From Xanthobacteraceae bacterium (GTDB lineage Bacteria > Pseudomonadota > Alphaproteobacteria > Rhizobiales > Xanthobacteraceae), in the NCBI GenBank assembly GCA_022844485.1, contig JALHLQ010000016.1, positions 4,087-68,086 of the forward strand: a DNA stretch of 64,000 bases, read 5' to 3'. Positions 35,139-43,656 of this stretch are shown here, one piece after another (within the stretch, counting starts at the first letter, position 1; the number at the start of each line of letters is the position of its first letter). A model generated the notes under the pieces. It worked only from the letters and a program-made list of their open reading frames with translations. It did not search any database and was not told where the DNA came from. Both the position numbers and the translations under genes were made by a program.

Positions 35139-37112
35139 ATGTTTGCCTCCGTCCTCATCGCCAATCGCGGCGAGATTGCCTGTCGCATTGCCCGCACGGC
35201 AAAAGCATTGGGGCTTCGCACGATTGCGGTCTACTCCGAGGCGGACGCGGACGCCTTGCATGTCCGCCTGTGTGACGAGGCGCATCTTATCGGGCCGGCG
35301 CCGGTGCGCGAGAGTTACCTGTCCATCGAGAGGCTGATCGAGGTTGGCCGCCGCGCGCGCGCGCAATGCGTGCATCCCGGCTACGGCTTCCTGTCCGAGC
35401 GGGCGGAATTCGCGGAAGCCTGCGCGGGGGCGGGCCTTGTGTTTGTCGGCCCGCCGCCTTCGGCGATCCGCGCGATGGGCCTGAAGGATGGGGCGAAGGC
35501 CTTGATGGAGCGCGCCCGCGTCCCAGTCGTGCCCGGCTATCATGGCGAACGTCAGGATCCGAAGTTCCTGAAAGAGAAGGCTTACGAAATCGGCTACCCG
35601 GTGCTGATCAAGGCTGTTGCCGGCGGCGGCGGCAAGGGCATGCGGCGCGTCGACCGCCACGCGGAATTCGACGCCGCGCTCGAGGGCGCGATGCGGGAGG
35701 CGCACTCTTCCTTCGGCGATCCGCGCGTGCTTGTGGAAAAATACATCACCGCGCCGCGGCACGTGGAAATCCAGGTCTTCGCCGACCGGCACGGACAGGC
35801 GATCCATCTCAACGAGCGCGATTGCTCCTTGCAGCGCCGGCATCAAAAGGTGATCGAGGAAGCGCCCGCACCTGGGATGAGCGCGGCCGTGCGCGAGGCG
35901 ATGGGGCGCGCGGCGGTCGAAGCGGCGAAAGCGGTCGGTTACGTGGGCGCCGGCACCGTCGAGTTCATCGCCGATGGCGCCAAGGGCCTTCGCCCCGACG
36001 GTTTCTGGTTCATGGAAATGAACACGCGCCTGCAGGTCGAACACCCGGTGACCGAGGCGATCACCGGCCTCGATCTCGTCGAATGGCAATTCCGGATCGC
36101 GGCGGGCGAGAAGCTGCCGCTCGCGCAATCCGCGGTCCCGTTGCAAGGGCATGCCGTCGAAGCCCGTCTCTATGCGGAAGACCCCGAGCGCGGATTCCTC
36201 CCTTCGACCGGCAGGCTGGTCGCGCTCGAACTGCCCGAAGGGGAGGGCGTCCGCGTCGACGCCGGCGTCGAAGCCGGTGCCGAAGTCACGCCGTACTACG
36301 ATCCGATGATCGCCAAGGTGATCGCGCATGCGTCGACGCGCGAAGCCGCGCTCGATCGGCTGGCCGCGGCGCTCGACCGCACCCTGATCGCCGGCCCGCG
36401 CACCAATGTCGGCTTCCTCGCCGCGCTTTGCCGCGCGCCGGAGTTTCGTGCGGGACGGTTCGACACGGGCTTCATTGATCGAAACCTGGAGTCGCTCGGC
36501 GCGCTGCCGCGGCCGTTCGACCGCGCTGCCGCGGCCTTCGGGGCGTTGCGCCTGATCGCGCGCGAAGAGGCGCGTGTGGCCGCCCGCGCAAGGCTGGTCA
36601 CCAACGAGGCATGCTCGCCGTGGGACGTCGATGATGCGTTTCAGCTCACCGGCGCCCGGACCACGATGCTGCCCGTGGTGGTTGACGGCGAGGCGGCGAT
36701 TGCCCACGTCCAATTCCAGGACAAAGCGACGCGGGTTTCGCTCGACGGTGTCGCGGCGGCGAGCGACGCCACGGCGGTGGAGAGCGGGGAGGCGATGTTC
36801 GTCGTCCGCCGCGGCAGGCAAACCGTCGTCCGCCTGAAGGATTTCGACTCGATCGACGTCGAGCACCTCGACGACAGCGGCCTTGTGAAAGCGCCGATGA
36901 GCGGCAAAGTGATTGCCGTGCTGGTCGAGCCCGGGGTGGAAGTCGAAAAGGGTCAACGTGTCGCCATCATCGAAGCGATGAAAATGGAGCACGCCTTGCA
37001 GGCGCCGCTCCGAGGCACCGTCATCGAGGTCGCGGTCACCGTGGGCCTGCAGGTCGCGGAAGGGGCCAAGATGATCGTGATCCAGCCGCGCGAGAGTGAC
37101 AAAGAGGCATGA
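35139..37112 (+). CDS. Biotin-dependent acyl-CoA carboxylase alpha subunit (methylcrotonyl/propionyl type)
   Basis: A 657-residue fusion of biotin carboxylase and biotin carrier, the alpha subunit of methylcrotonyl-, propionyl- or related acyl-CoA carboxylases. Order: biotin carboxylase (about residues 1-450; VAGGGGKGMRR, ERDCSLQRRHQKV, EMNTRLQVEHPVTEAI), a linker/BT-like region, and a C-terminal biotinyl domain with the lysine in IEAMKMEHALQAP. Length fits MccA best. No carboxyltransferase (beta) gene is adjacent, so substrate cannot be fixed. It overlaps the DUF1489 gene (ATGA), indicating coupled translation. Confidence 0.9.
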   Translation: MFASVLIANRGEIACRIARTAKALGLRTIAVYSEADADALHVRLCDEAHLIGPAPVRESYLSIERLIEVGRRARAQCVHPGYGFLSERAEFAEACAGAGLVFVGPPPSAIRAMGLKDGAKALMERARVPVVPGYHGERQDPKFLKEKAYEIGYPVLIKAVAGGGGKGMRRVDRHAEFDAALEGAMREAHSSFGDPRVLVEKYITAPRHVEIQVFADRHGQAIHLNERDCSLQRRHQKVIEEAPAPGMSAAVREAMGRAAVEAAKAVGYVGAGTVEFIADGAKGLRPDGFWFMEMNTRLQVEHPVTEAITGLDLVEWQFRIAAGEKLPLAQSAVPLQGHAVEARLYAEDPERGFLPSTGRLVALELPEGEGVRVDAGVEAGAEVTPYYDPMIAKVIAHASTREAALDRLAAALDRTLIAGPRTNVGFLAALCRAPEFRAGRFDTGFIDRNLESLGALPRPFDRAAAAFGALRLIAREEARVAARARLVTNEACSPWDVDDAFQLTGARTTMLPVVVDGEAAIAHVQFQDKATRVSLDGVAAASDATAVESGEAMFVVRRGRQTVVRLKDFDSIDVEHLDDSGLVKAPMSGKVIAVLVEPGVEVEKGQRVAIIEAMKMEHALQAPLRGTVIEVAVTVGLQVAEGAKMIVIQPRESDKEA

Positions 37113-37546
37113 CGCTCCATCTCATCAAGCTTTGCGTCGGCTGCGATTCAGTGAAAGAGCTCAAGGATTGGATCGCCGAGAAGCAGCGCGAAAAGAAGAA
37201 GCGGCGGCAGCCGCTCGATCACGTCCACACGACGCGCATGGTGCCGAAGCGCGCCGACGAGCTTCTGGCGGGCGGCTCGCTCTACTGGGTGATCCGCGGC
37301 GAGGTCGCCTGCCGGCAAAAGCTCCTGGATGTCCGGCCCTTCGTCGACAAGGACGGCGTCGGCCGCTGCCGCCTGGTGATGACACCGAAGCTCATCCTTA
37401 CCGAGCCCAGGCCCTGCCGCGCTTTTCAGGGTTGGCGGTATCTGGACGCGAAGGAAGCGCCGCGCGACCTCGACCGCGCCGCGCCCGGCGCGAAGATGAT
37501 GCCGGAAACGTTACGGCGTGAACTGCGCGAGCTCGGGCTGCTGTAA
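37109..37546 (+). CDS. DUF1489 family protein
   Basis: A 145-residue protein opening MTLHLIKLCVGCDSVKELKDW, with the conserved HVHTTRMVPKRADELL and SLYWVIRGEVACRQ and a C-terminal PRPCRAFQGWRYL. Start overlaps the carboxylase stop in ATGA. DUF1489 is alphaproteobacterial and uncharacterised; the conserved Cys and His could bind a metal. Linkage to a biotin carboxylase suggests an accessory role, by inference. Confidence 0.88.
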   Translation: MTLHLIKLCVGCDSVKELKDWIAEKQREKKKRRQPLDHVHTTRMVPKRADELLAGGSLYWVIRGEVACRQKLLDVRPFVDKDGVGRCRLVMTPKLILTEPRPCRAFQGWRYLDAKEAPRDLDRAAPGAKMMPETLRRELRELGLL

Positions 37547-37573
37547 TCCTGTGCCGGCCGGAACGCCGGACCG

Positions 37574-38446
37574 CTAAGGCCGTGCCGGCAGGGATACGCC
37601 CACATTGTCGATCAGTCGCGTCCGCCCGAGCCGTGCCGCCACGAGCAGGCGAACCGGCCCGTCCGTCATCGAGGCGACAGGCTCGAGCGTCTCGGCGTGC
37701 CGCGCCTCGAGGTAGTCGAGCTGGAAGCCGGCGCGGGTGATGGCCTCGCGGCCATCGGCCATGACGGACGCGATCGGCGCCCCGCCGGCGATCTTGCGGC
37801 TGCAGTCCTCAAGCACGCGAAAGAGCGTCGGCGCCGCCGCGCGCTCTTGCGGGCTCAGATAGACGTTGCGCGACGACATCGCGAGCCCGTCCGGCTCGCG
37901 GACGGTCGGCACGCCGATGACGCGGACCGGGAGATCGAGGTCGTGCGCCATGCGCGTGACGACCTTCAGCTGCTGATAGTCCTTTTCACCGAACATCACG
38001 ATGTCGGGCAGGCATTGGATCAAGAGCTTGGCGACGACGGTGGCCACGCCGGCGAAGAAATGCGGCCGGTAGGCGTCTTCCAGTCCGACTAAAGCCGGTC
38101 CGCCCGGCGTGATCCTGGTCGAAAAGCCATCCGGATACATTGTGGCAACGCTGGCCGGCGCCCAGACCAGATCGGCCTTTTCCTTTGCCAGCGCCGCCAG
38201 GTCGGCATCGAAAGTGCGCGGATAGCTCGAAAGGTCCTCGTTCGGGGCGAACTGGGCCGGATTGACGAAAATCGAGACGACGACGCGTTTGGACCGGCGG
38301 CGCGCGACGCGGACAAGCGACAGATGCCCCTCATGCAACGCGCCCATGGTCGGAACGAGGGCCACGCTCTCGCGCGCACCGCGGAAGCGCGCGACGGCCT
38401 GGCGCAAAGTTCGAACAGTCCCGGCAACGCGCGGTCGTCTGACCAT
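37574..38446 (-). CDS. panC: Pantothenate synthetase
   Basis: Condenses pantoate and beta-alanine with ATP, the last step of pantothenate (vitamin B5, CoA precursor) synthesis. The ATG at 38446 gives 290 residues. Motifs: [13 protein letters not shown] (HxGH nucleotide loop), [17 protein letters not shown] and the SSRNVYLSP motif. No panB or panD is adjacent. It is divergent from mipZ across about 150 bases. Confidence 0.95.
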   Translation of the reverse strand: MVRRPRVAGTVRTLRQAVARFRGARESVALVPTMGALHEGHLSLVRVARRRSKRVVVSIFVNPAQFAPNEDLSSYPRTFDADLAALAKEKADLVWAPASVATMYPDGFSTRITPGGPALVGLEDAYRPHFFAGVATVVAKLLIQCLPDIVMFGEKDYQQLKVVTRMAHDLDLPVRVIGVPTVREPDGLAMSSRNVYLSPQERAAAPTLFRVLEDCSRKIAGGAPIASVMADGREAITRAGFQLDYLEARHAETLEPVASMTDGPVRLLVAARLGRTRLIDNVGVSLPARP

Positions 38447-38599
38447 GTGGTGCTCACTCGCTCGCGGGCGAACGTAGCAAAGCGCGGACAGCCGTGCCAC
38501 GCCGAACGCAAACGGAAATATTTTTGCAGAGCATGTGCGCGGCATCTTGACCGAAAGCACTCTCGACACAGACAATCGATTCTATCGAGGGAAGCGTAA

Positions 38600-39544
38600 A
38601 TGTTGCTGCAGGCGCCGGTTGGGTTACCCAAATCCGCGCACGTGATAGTGCTCGGCAATGAGAAGGGCGGTTCGGGCAAGTCAACAACCGCCATGCATGT
38701 CTGTGTGGCGTTGCTGAAAGCAGGCCAGCGGGTCGCGACGATCGACCTCGACAGCCGCCAGAAGAGCTTCACGCACTATATCGAGAACCGGCAGGCCTGG
38801 GCGAAACGGGCCGGGATCGAGCTTGAAATTCCGACCTATTACAGCGTGGCCCGCTCCGAAGGCGCCAAGGTGGACGAGAACGAGGCGGCCGAGTTCTCGC
38901 GCTTTGCCGAAGCGATTACCGCGGTCGAGCACACCCATGATTTTGTCGTGATCGACACGCCGGCAAGCGACAGCTATCTCATGCGGCTCGCCCATTCGAT
39001 GGCCGACACGCTCGTGACTCCGATGAACGACAGTTTTGTCGATTTCGACGTTCTCGGGTCCGTGGACCCGAAAACCTTCGAGGTGACCGGGGTCAGTCAC
39101 TACGCCGACATGGTGCGGGTTGCGCGGCGGCAACGGCGCGCGGTGGATGGCGGGCATACCGACTGGATCGTCGTGCGCAACCGCCTCGCCCAGGTCGCAT
39201 CCCGCAACAAGCGCCTGGTTGGCGACAGCCTGAACAGCCTGGCCCTGCGTCTCGGCTTCCGGCTGATCGACGGTTATGCCGAACGCGTCGTCTATCGCGA
39301 GTTCTTCCCACGCGGCCTGACCGCGCTGGACAACCTTGACGAGGCTACCCTCGGCTCACGGCCGAATATGTCGCATATCACCGCCCGGCAGGAAGTCCGG
39401 GCGCTTCTGGACGCGCTGCGGCTGCCGATCGACGAGCGCGGAAAGCGGCGTGCGGCCGCCCGCAACGAGTGGCTTGCCTCTGCGGACAAGCCGCTCGACG
39501 TGCACGACATGCTCGGCGACGTGGAGATCCGGGCGGCCGAGTAG
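38600..39544 (+). CDS. mipZ: Division-site positioning ATPase MipZ
   Basis: A ParA-like ATPase that forms a gradient from the poles and blocks FtsZ assembly, so placing the division plane in alphaproteobacteria. Deviant Walker A GNEKGGSGKSTTA (about residues 19-31), the Walker B region VVIDTPASDSYL, and IDLDSRQKSFTHYI all match. 314 residues, normal for the family. The next two genes (a VWA protein and a membrane J-domain protein) lie close downstream on the same strand. Confidence 0.93.
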   Translation: MLLQAPVGLPKSAHVIVLGNEKGGSGKSTTAMHVCVALLKAGQRVATIDLDSRQKSFTHYIENRQAWAKRAGIELEIPTYYSVARSEGAKVDENEAAEFSRFAEAITAVEHTHDFVVIDTPASDSYLMRLAHSMADTLVTPMNDSFVDFDVLGSVDPKTFEVTGVSHYADMVRVARRQRRAVDGGHTDWIVVRNRLAQVASRNKRLVGDSLNSLALRLGFRLIDGYAERVVYREFFPRGLTALDNLDEATLGSRPNMSHITARQEVRALLDALRLPIDERGKRRAAARNEWLASADKPLDVHDMLGDVEIRAAE

Positions 39545-39656
39545 CCGTCGCCGCGGCCGCCTGCCTCTGGCGGGCCGGCTTGCCATTGCAAGCGCCGCCC
39601 AAAATGCCACTTTATCCGCAGATGTTCAGGCGGCGGCCGAGCTTGGCCCGGGGTCT

Positions 39657-40388
39657 ATGACGAACAAGTCCGATAAGCCTCCGATGAGGAGCGAAGGCGA
39701 GAAGCCCGCAACGGCGTCCGTCTCGGGAGAGATCGGCGCTTTTCTCGCCCGTGCCCGCACCCTGGCCCCGCCGGCCGAGCCTGGGATGCGTGGCCGGCTG
39801 ATCTTTGCGCTCGATGCCACCATGAGCCGGCAGCCAACATGGGATCACGCCTGCCGATTGCAGGCGGATATGTTCTGCGAGGCGGCTTCGATCGGCGGTC
39901 TTGAGGTGCAGCTCGTCTATTACCGCGGCTTGACCGAGTGCCGCGCCTCCAAGTGGGTCTCCGACGGCACGCAGCTTGCCGATCTCATGACCCGCATCGA
40001 TTGTCGCGGCGGCCATACACAGATCCGAAAGATCCTCGCGCACGCGCGCGCCGAGACCGAGAGGCGCAAGGTGCAAGCGCTGGTCTTTGTCGGCGACGCC
40101 ATGGAGGAAGCCATCGACGACCTGTGTGCGTCGGCCGGCGAGCTCGGCTTGCTCGGCGTGCCGGCCTTCGTGTTCCAGGAGGGCCACGATCCGATCGCCG
40201 CGCAGGCGTTCCGGGAGATGGCGCGCCTCACCCGCGGGGTCTATTGCCGTTTCGACAGCGGCTCGGCGCACCAGCTTGGCGAATTGCTGCGCGCCGCCGC
40301 GGTATATGCAGCCGGCGGGATCAAGGCTCTGTCAAACCTGTCGCGCCCTGGAACAGGTGCTCAGCGACTCCTGCAGCAGCTTAGGTAG
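39657..40388 (+). CDS. von Willebrand A-domain protein downstream of mipZ
   Basis: A 243-residue soluble protein with a VWA-like fold. The metal-site motif is DATMS (D-x-T-x-S) in LIFALDATMSRQ, and later strands are VQALVFVGDAMEE and GVPAFVFQEGHD. No signal peptide, so probably cytoplasmic. It is followed 3 bases later by a J-domain membrane protein, indicating co-translation. The pair recurs by recollection in Hyphomicrobiales; no function is assigned. Confidence 0.8.
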   Translation: MTNKSDKPPMRSEGEKPATASVSGEIGAFLARARTLAPPAEPGMRGRLIFALDATMSRQPTWDHACRLQADMFCEAASIGGLEVQLVYYRGLTECRASKWVSDGTQLADLMTRIDCRGGHTQIRKILAHARAETERRKVQALVFVGDAMEEAIDDLCASAGELGLLGVPAFVFQEGHDPIAAQAFREMARLTRGVYCRFDSGSAHQLGELLRAAAVYAAGGIKALSNLSRPGTGAQRLLQQLR

Positions 40389-40391
40389 ACA

Positions 40392-41090
40392 ATGGCGCTG
40401 CTCATCGGGGCCGTGCTCCTCGTCCTCATTCTTCTCGTTCTATATCTCGCCTCGCGCGCAGATGCGAAGGCGCTCGCGCGCGGAATGCGGACGGGCGGCG
40501 GCATTGCGGCGCTGGCCGGCGCGGCGTTTCTCGCATTCCGCGGACAATTCATGCTGGCGGTGCCGCTGGGCTATGCGGGACTGACCCTGCTTGGCTGGAT
40601 TCCGATGCCGGCGGGCTTCGGCGCCCGCACCAGCAAGACCGCGGGACAGGTCTCGCGGGTGCGCTCCGCCATGCTCGAGATGGAGCTCGAGCACGATACG
40701 GGTCTCATGCGCGGCCGGTTTCTCGCCGGACGCTTTGACGGCGCCAATCTGGACGCGCTCGACGTCGCGACGCTGATCGGTGTCCTCGCCGAAATGGACG
40801 AGGAAAGCCGCGCGCTACTTGCAGCGTATCTTGACCGCCGGGATTCCGGTTGGCGTGAGCACGCGCAGGCTGATGCTGCAGCGGGGCGCGGCGCTCCGCC
40901 GAGTGGCGGGCCAATGACGGAACAAGAGGCTTACCAGATCCTTGGCCTTCAGGCGGGTGCGAGCGCCGACGAGATCGGCCGTGCGCACCGGAGCCTGATG
41001 AAGAAACTCCACCCCGACCAAGGGGGGTCGACTTATCTCGCGGCCCGGGTCAACCAGGCCAAGGATGTTCTGCTTCGCCGCCATCGCTGA
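40392..41090 (+). CDS. Membrane-anchored J-domain protein
   Basis: A 232-residue protein with hydrophobic segments at about residues 3-20 and 38-72, then a linker, and a C-terminal J domain with the diagnostic HPD in KKLHPDQGGSTYLAARVNQA. The HPD tripeptide stimulates the DnaK ATPase. Membrane anchoring with a C-terminal J domain recalls Pam18/Tim14. It starts 3 bases after the VWA gene. It probably recruits DnaK to the inner membrane; the client is unknown. Confidence 0.85.
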   Translation: MALLIGAVLLVLILLVLYLASRADAKALARGMRTGGGIAALAGAAFLAFRGQFMLAVPLGYAGLTLLGWIPMPAGFGARTSKTAGQVSRVRSAMLEMELEHDTGLMRGRFLAGRFDGANLDALDVATLIGVLAEMDEESRALLAAYLDRRDSGWREHAQADAAAGRGAPPSGGPMTEQEAYQILGLQAGASADEIGRAHRSLMKKLHPDQGGSTYLAARVNQAKDVLLRRHR

Positions 41091-41156
41091 ACTCCAACTC
41101 AACGCAACACCAACACTGCGCTTCCGGCCGACGTTCCCCTGTCATGTTCTTGGACC

Positions 41157-42782
41157 CTAGTTTTTCAGGGTCACGCACGCGATTTCATTACGCTTGAATA
41201 GTTTACAAGCTGCTTCCGCAGTGTCCCGATCGAGCCCGGTAAAGCGGGCGCGGTAGAAATTATGATCTCCCTTCTTGACGCGCTCGGTCAGCGGAGCCGC
41301 TTTGACCAAGAGAGCTTTGGCTATGGATTGGGCGGATTTCAGGCGGCCCTTCGCCTGCTCTTCATTGGGGAAGGCGCCGACCTGGATGGCCCAGTCCCCC
41401 CTTAAGCGGCCAGGCTGCGCCTCGACCTTGGCCAGACGCATGTCCCGGTGGGCGCCCGGAGGAGTGGAAGCGGCGGCAGACCCCTGTTCGGCCAAAGGCG
41501 GCCCTGCTGCCGGCTGACCCGACTGCATCTGCTGGAGCGATGAGCCGGGTAGGACGCCGAGGACGCCGGGCGCTGCGCCAGGCGGGGGCGGCAGTCCGGC
41601 CGGCAAAAGGGCGGAGTCTTGGGAGGAGTAAGCGCTTGCCGCCGACGGCATGCCGGCGGTGAGCTGATTGATCGCGGCGGAGTGGTTGGCGCCGGCGCGA
41701 ACAGTGACGGTCTTCACCGCAAGCGGCTGAATGGGGTCGAGGGCACCCGTGCCGACACGGATGCTGCCGGTCGGCGGCGTCTCGATACGGGTTGAATCGA
41801 CCTCCGCAGGCGGCGAGCCTGCCAGGGCCATGGCCATGGGCGCGTTCTCGGCGGTTCTGGTTCGCGGCGTCGGGCGGGAGTCGGCCGCCGCTTCCATGAT
41901 CCGCGGCGCGCTGCGATGCGCGGAGGCGGCGACGATATGCTGCTCGAGCAGCGAGCGCATGCGCGCATCGCGCTGGTTGCCGGAGCGGCCGCCGAGCACG
42001 ACGGCGATCACGTGGCGGTTGCCTCTGCGCATGGATGAGACGAGGTTGAAGCCGGACGCATTGGTGTAGCCGGTCTTGATCCCGTCGACGCCGGCCACGC
42101 GGCCGAGGAGCTTGTTGTGGTTGCGAAAGGCGATGCCGCGATACTGGAACGAGGCCGTCGCGAAGTAGCGGTAATAGCGCGGGAAACGATCCTGGATGGC
42201 GCGGCCCAGAAGGGCCTGCTCGCGCGCCGTGGTGACTTGCGCTTCATCCGGTAACCCGGACGCATTCCTATAGACCGTGCGCGTCATGCCAAGGGCGCGC
42301 GCTTTCGCCGTCATGCGCCGTGCGAACTCGGCCTCGCTCCCGCCGATCGCCTCGGCCACGATCACTGCGGCGTCATTCGCGGACTTCGTGATCAGCGCGC
42401 GGATGGCGTCTTCAACGGCGAGTGTCTGACCGGGCTTGATGCCAAGCTTTGAAGGGGCCTGCGCCGCTGCGTGCGCAGAGACCTCGAGCTGGGAATCGAG
42501 CTTGAGCTTGCCGGCTTCGATCTGCTCGAAAAGCAGGTAGAGCGTCATGATTTTCGTGAGAGATGCGGGATGGCGCAGGCTGTCCGCGTTTGCGTGATGC
42601 ATCACCTGGCCCGAATTCACGTCCACGAGGATGGCGGCGTAGGGCGGGTTGTAATTGCGGGCCGCCTTCTTGCGCTTGCCCTTGGCTTCCGCGTCATCGA
42701 CGCCGGCCGCGGATACGGTAACGGTCGCCGCAAGCACGAGCGGCATGAGCCAATGTTTGCGCGACCGAACTTGCCCCGCCAT
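41157..42782 (-). CDS. D-alanyl-D-alanine carboxypeptidase with C-terminal SPOR domain
   Basis: A 541-residue periplasmic S11 peptidase that trims the terminal D-Ala of peptidoglycan stems. Signal peptide at the N-terminus, then catalytic S74-L-T-K77, a SAN motif (TKSANDAAV) and KTGYT. A long Pro/Ala-rich linker (about residues 300-450) leads to a SPOR domain (GDWAIQVGAFPNEEQAKGRL) that binds denuded septal glycan, so the enzyme is probably targeted to the division site. DacD/DacF-like in design. Confidence 0.92.
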   Translation of the reverse strand: MAGQVRSRKHWLMPLVLAATVTVSAAGVDDAEAKGKRKKAARNYNPPYAAILVDVNSGQVMHHANADSLRHPASLTKIMTLYLLFEQIEAGKLKLDSQLEVSAHAAAQAPSKLGIKPGQTLAVEDAIRALITKSANDAAVIVAEAIGGSEAEFARRMTAKARALGMTRTVYRNASGLPDEAQVTTAREQALLGRAIQDRFPRYYRYFATASFQYRGIAFRNHNKLLGRVAGVDGIKTGYTNASGFNLVSSMRRGNRHVIAVVLGGRSGNQRDARMRSLLEQHIVAASAHRSAPRIMEAAADSRPTPRTRTAENAPMAMALAGSPPAEVDSTRIETPPTGSIRVGTGALDPIQPLAVKTVTVRAGANHSAAINQLTAGMPSAASAYSSQDSALLPAGLPPPPGAAPGVLGVLPGSSLQQMQSGQPAAGPPLAEQGSAAASTPPGAHRDMRLAKVEAQPGRLRGDWAIQVGAFPNEEQAKGRLKSAQSIAKALLVKAAPLTERVKKGDHNFYRARFTGLDRDTAEAACKLFKRNEIACVTLKN

Positions 42783-43134
42783 AGGTGCTCCCGTCTTCCG
42801 GGTCCGAGCAGCCGGGAGCGGCGCCTGGACACGTTGCCCTGTCTGTCAGCCGCTGGTTGGCAGCCTCAGCGACGAGGTCTAATCCGATTCTCCGGAGTGG
42901 TCGGCCTCGGATGCCATCTTACGCCGGTTCCAGCCAGATGCCCTTGCGGCACCCCCGACGGTAAGATCGCATCGTTTCCAAAGAGTTAAGTAGGATGTGG
43001 CAATTTCATGGTGTTTTGCACTGCAAGAGGGATATTGACTATTTTTGTGCAGTGCACCATATTGGGTTGTGAGCCGGTGGAAGCATCGGCGCGGCCCCTC
43101 ACAGACTGAGCCCGGCGCGGGCGGAGGATCGACC
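42783..43134. other. Divergent promoter region of the carboxypeptidase and phasin genes
   Basis: No coding frame is supported. The half near the phasin gene is AT-rich and carries the promoter and two palindromes annotated at 43016-43063. The other half presumably holds the carboxypeptidase promoter, which I cannot place. Confidence 0.5.
43016..43063 (+). promoter_or_regulatory. Phasin promoter with two TGCA-type palindromic operators
   Basis: TTGCACTGCAA (43016-43026) and GTGCAGTGCAC (43047-43057) are both perfect palindromes around one central base and share TGCA-N-TGCA. Their centres are 31 bases apart, three helical turns. A sigma-70-like pair, TTGACT (43035-43040) and CATATT (43058-43063) with a 17-base spacer, encloses the second palindrome, so bound repressor would block polymerase. 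The likely repressor is PhaR, which regulates phasins and binds TGC/GCA-rich sites; this is inference. Confidence 0.7.
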
Positions 43135-43473
43135 ATGATGAAGAATATCGAAGACCTGCAGAAGCTTGGAAAGGACAATGTGGACATTGCGACGAAGCAG
43201 TTCGGCGCCATGAGCAAGGGTTTCCAGGCCATTGCCACCGAATTTGCCGATTACTCGAAGAAGTCCTTTGAGGACGGCACAGCCGCTTTCGAGAAGCTTG
43301 CGGGCGCGAAGTCGCTCGACAAGGCGCTTGAGATCCAGACGGATTTCGCGAAGTCGGCCTACGAAGGCTTGGTCGCGAAGGCCACCAAGATCGGCGAGCT
43401 TTACACCGATATGGCCCAAGAGGCTTTCAAGCCGCTGGAAGGCTATCTCGCCAAGGTGACCCCGGCGAAGTGA
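43135..43473 (+). CDS. Phasin family protein
   Basis: A 112-residue helical protein (MMKNIEDLQKLGKDNVDIATK...) with the phasin_2 pattern: an amphipathic N-terminal helix, Ala/Lys-rich coiled-coil helices and a TPAK tail. Phasins coat polyhydroxyalkanoate granules and control their size. A GCGGAGGA ribosome site precedes the tandem ATGs at 43135/43138. The upstream promoter carries two PhaR-like operators and an intrinsic terminator follows, so it is monocistronic. Confidence 0.9.
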   Translation: MMKNIEDLQKLGKDNVDIATKQFGAMSKGFQAIATEFADYSKKSFEDGTAAFEKLAGAKSLDKALEIQTDFAKSAYEGLVAKATKIGELYTDMAQEAFKPLEGYLAKVTPAK

Positions 43474-43502
43474 ACCCTCGTCACTCCTTGGTTTAGTTTC
43501 CG

Positions 43503-43536
43503 AACCCGGCCGGGTCCTTCGGCCGGGTTTTTGTTT
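43503..43536 (+). terminator. Intrinsic terminator of the phasin gene
   Basis: AACCCGGCC and GGCCGGGTT form a 9-bp stem around a loop ending CCTTC, followed by TTTTTGTTTT. It starts 30 bases after the phasin stop codon. Confidence 0.85.
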
Positions 43537-43656
43537 TCCGCCGGCCCGTCCACGCGGCGGGCCGGCTTTCGACCCCTCGGGCCTGCGTGGGCCGCAAGAG
43601 CTGCAGCGCACGCGGCAAGCGGCTCTCGGCCCAGCCCGCTGCCCTGCGGGAGGGCC

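Noticed and set aside
34530..36992. 820-codon open frame on the minus strand across the carboxylase gene
   Set aside because: It is antisense to a biotin carboxylase with intact motifs, has no recognisable domain, and its His/Arg/Gly/Asp-rich composition is typical of an antisense frame in GC-rich DNA.
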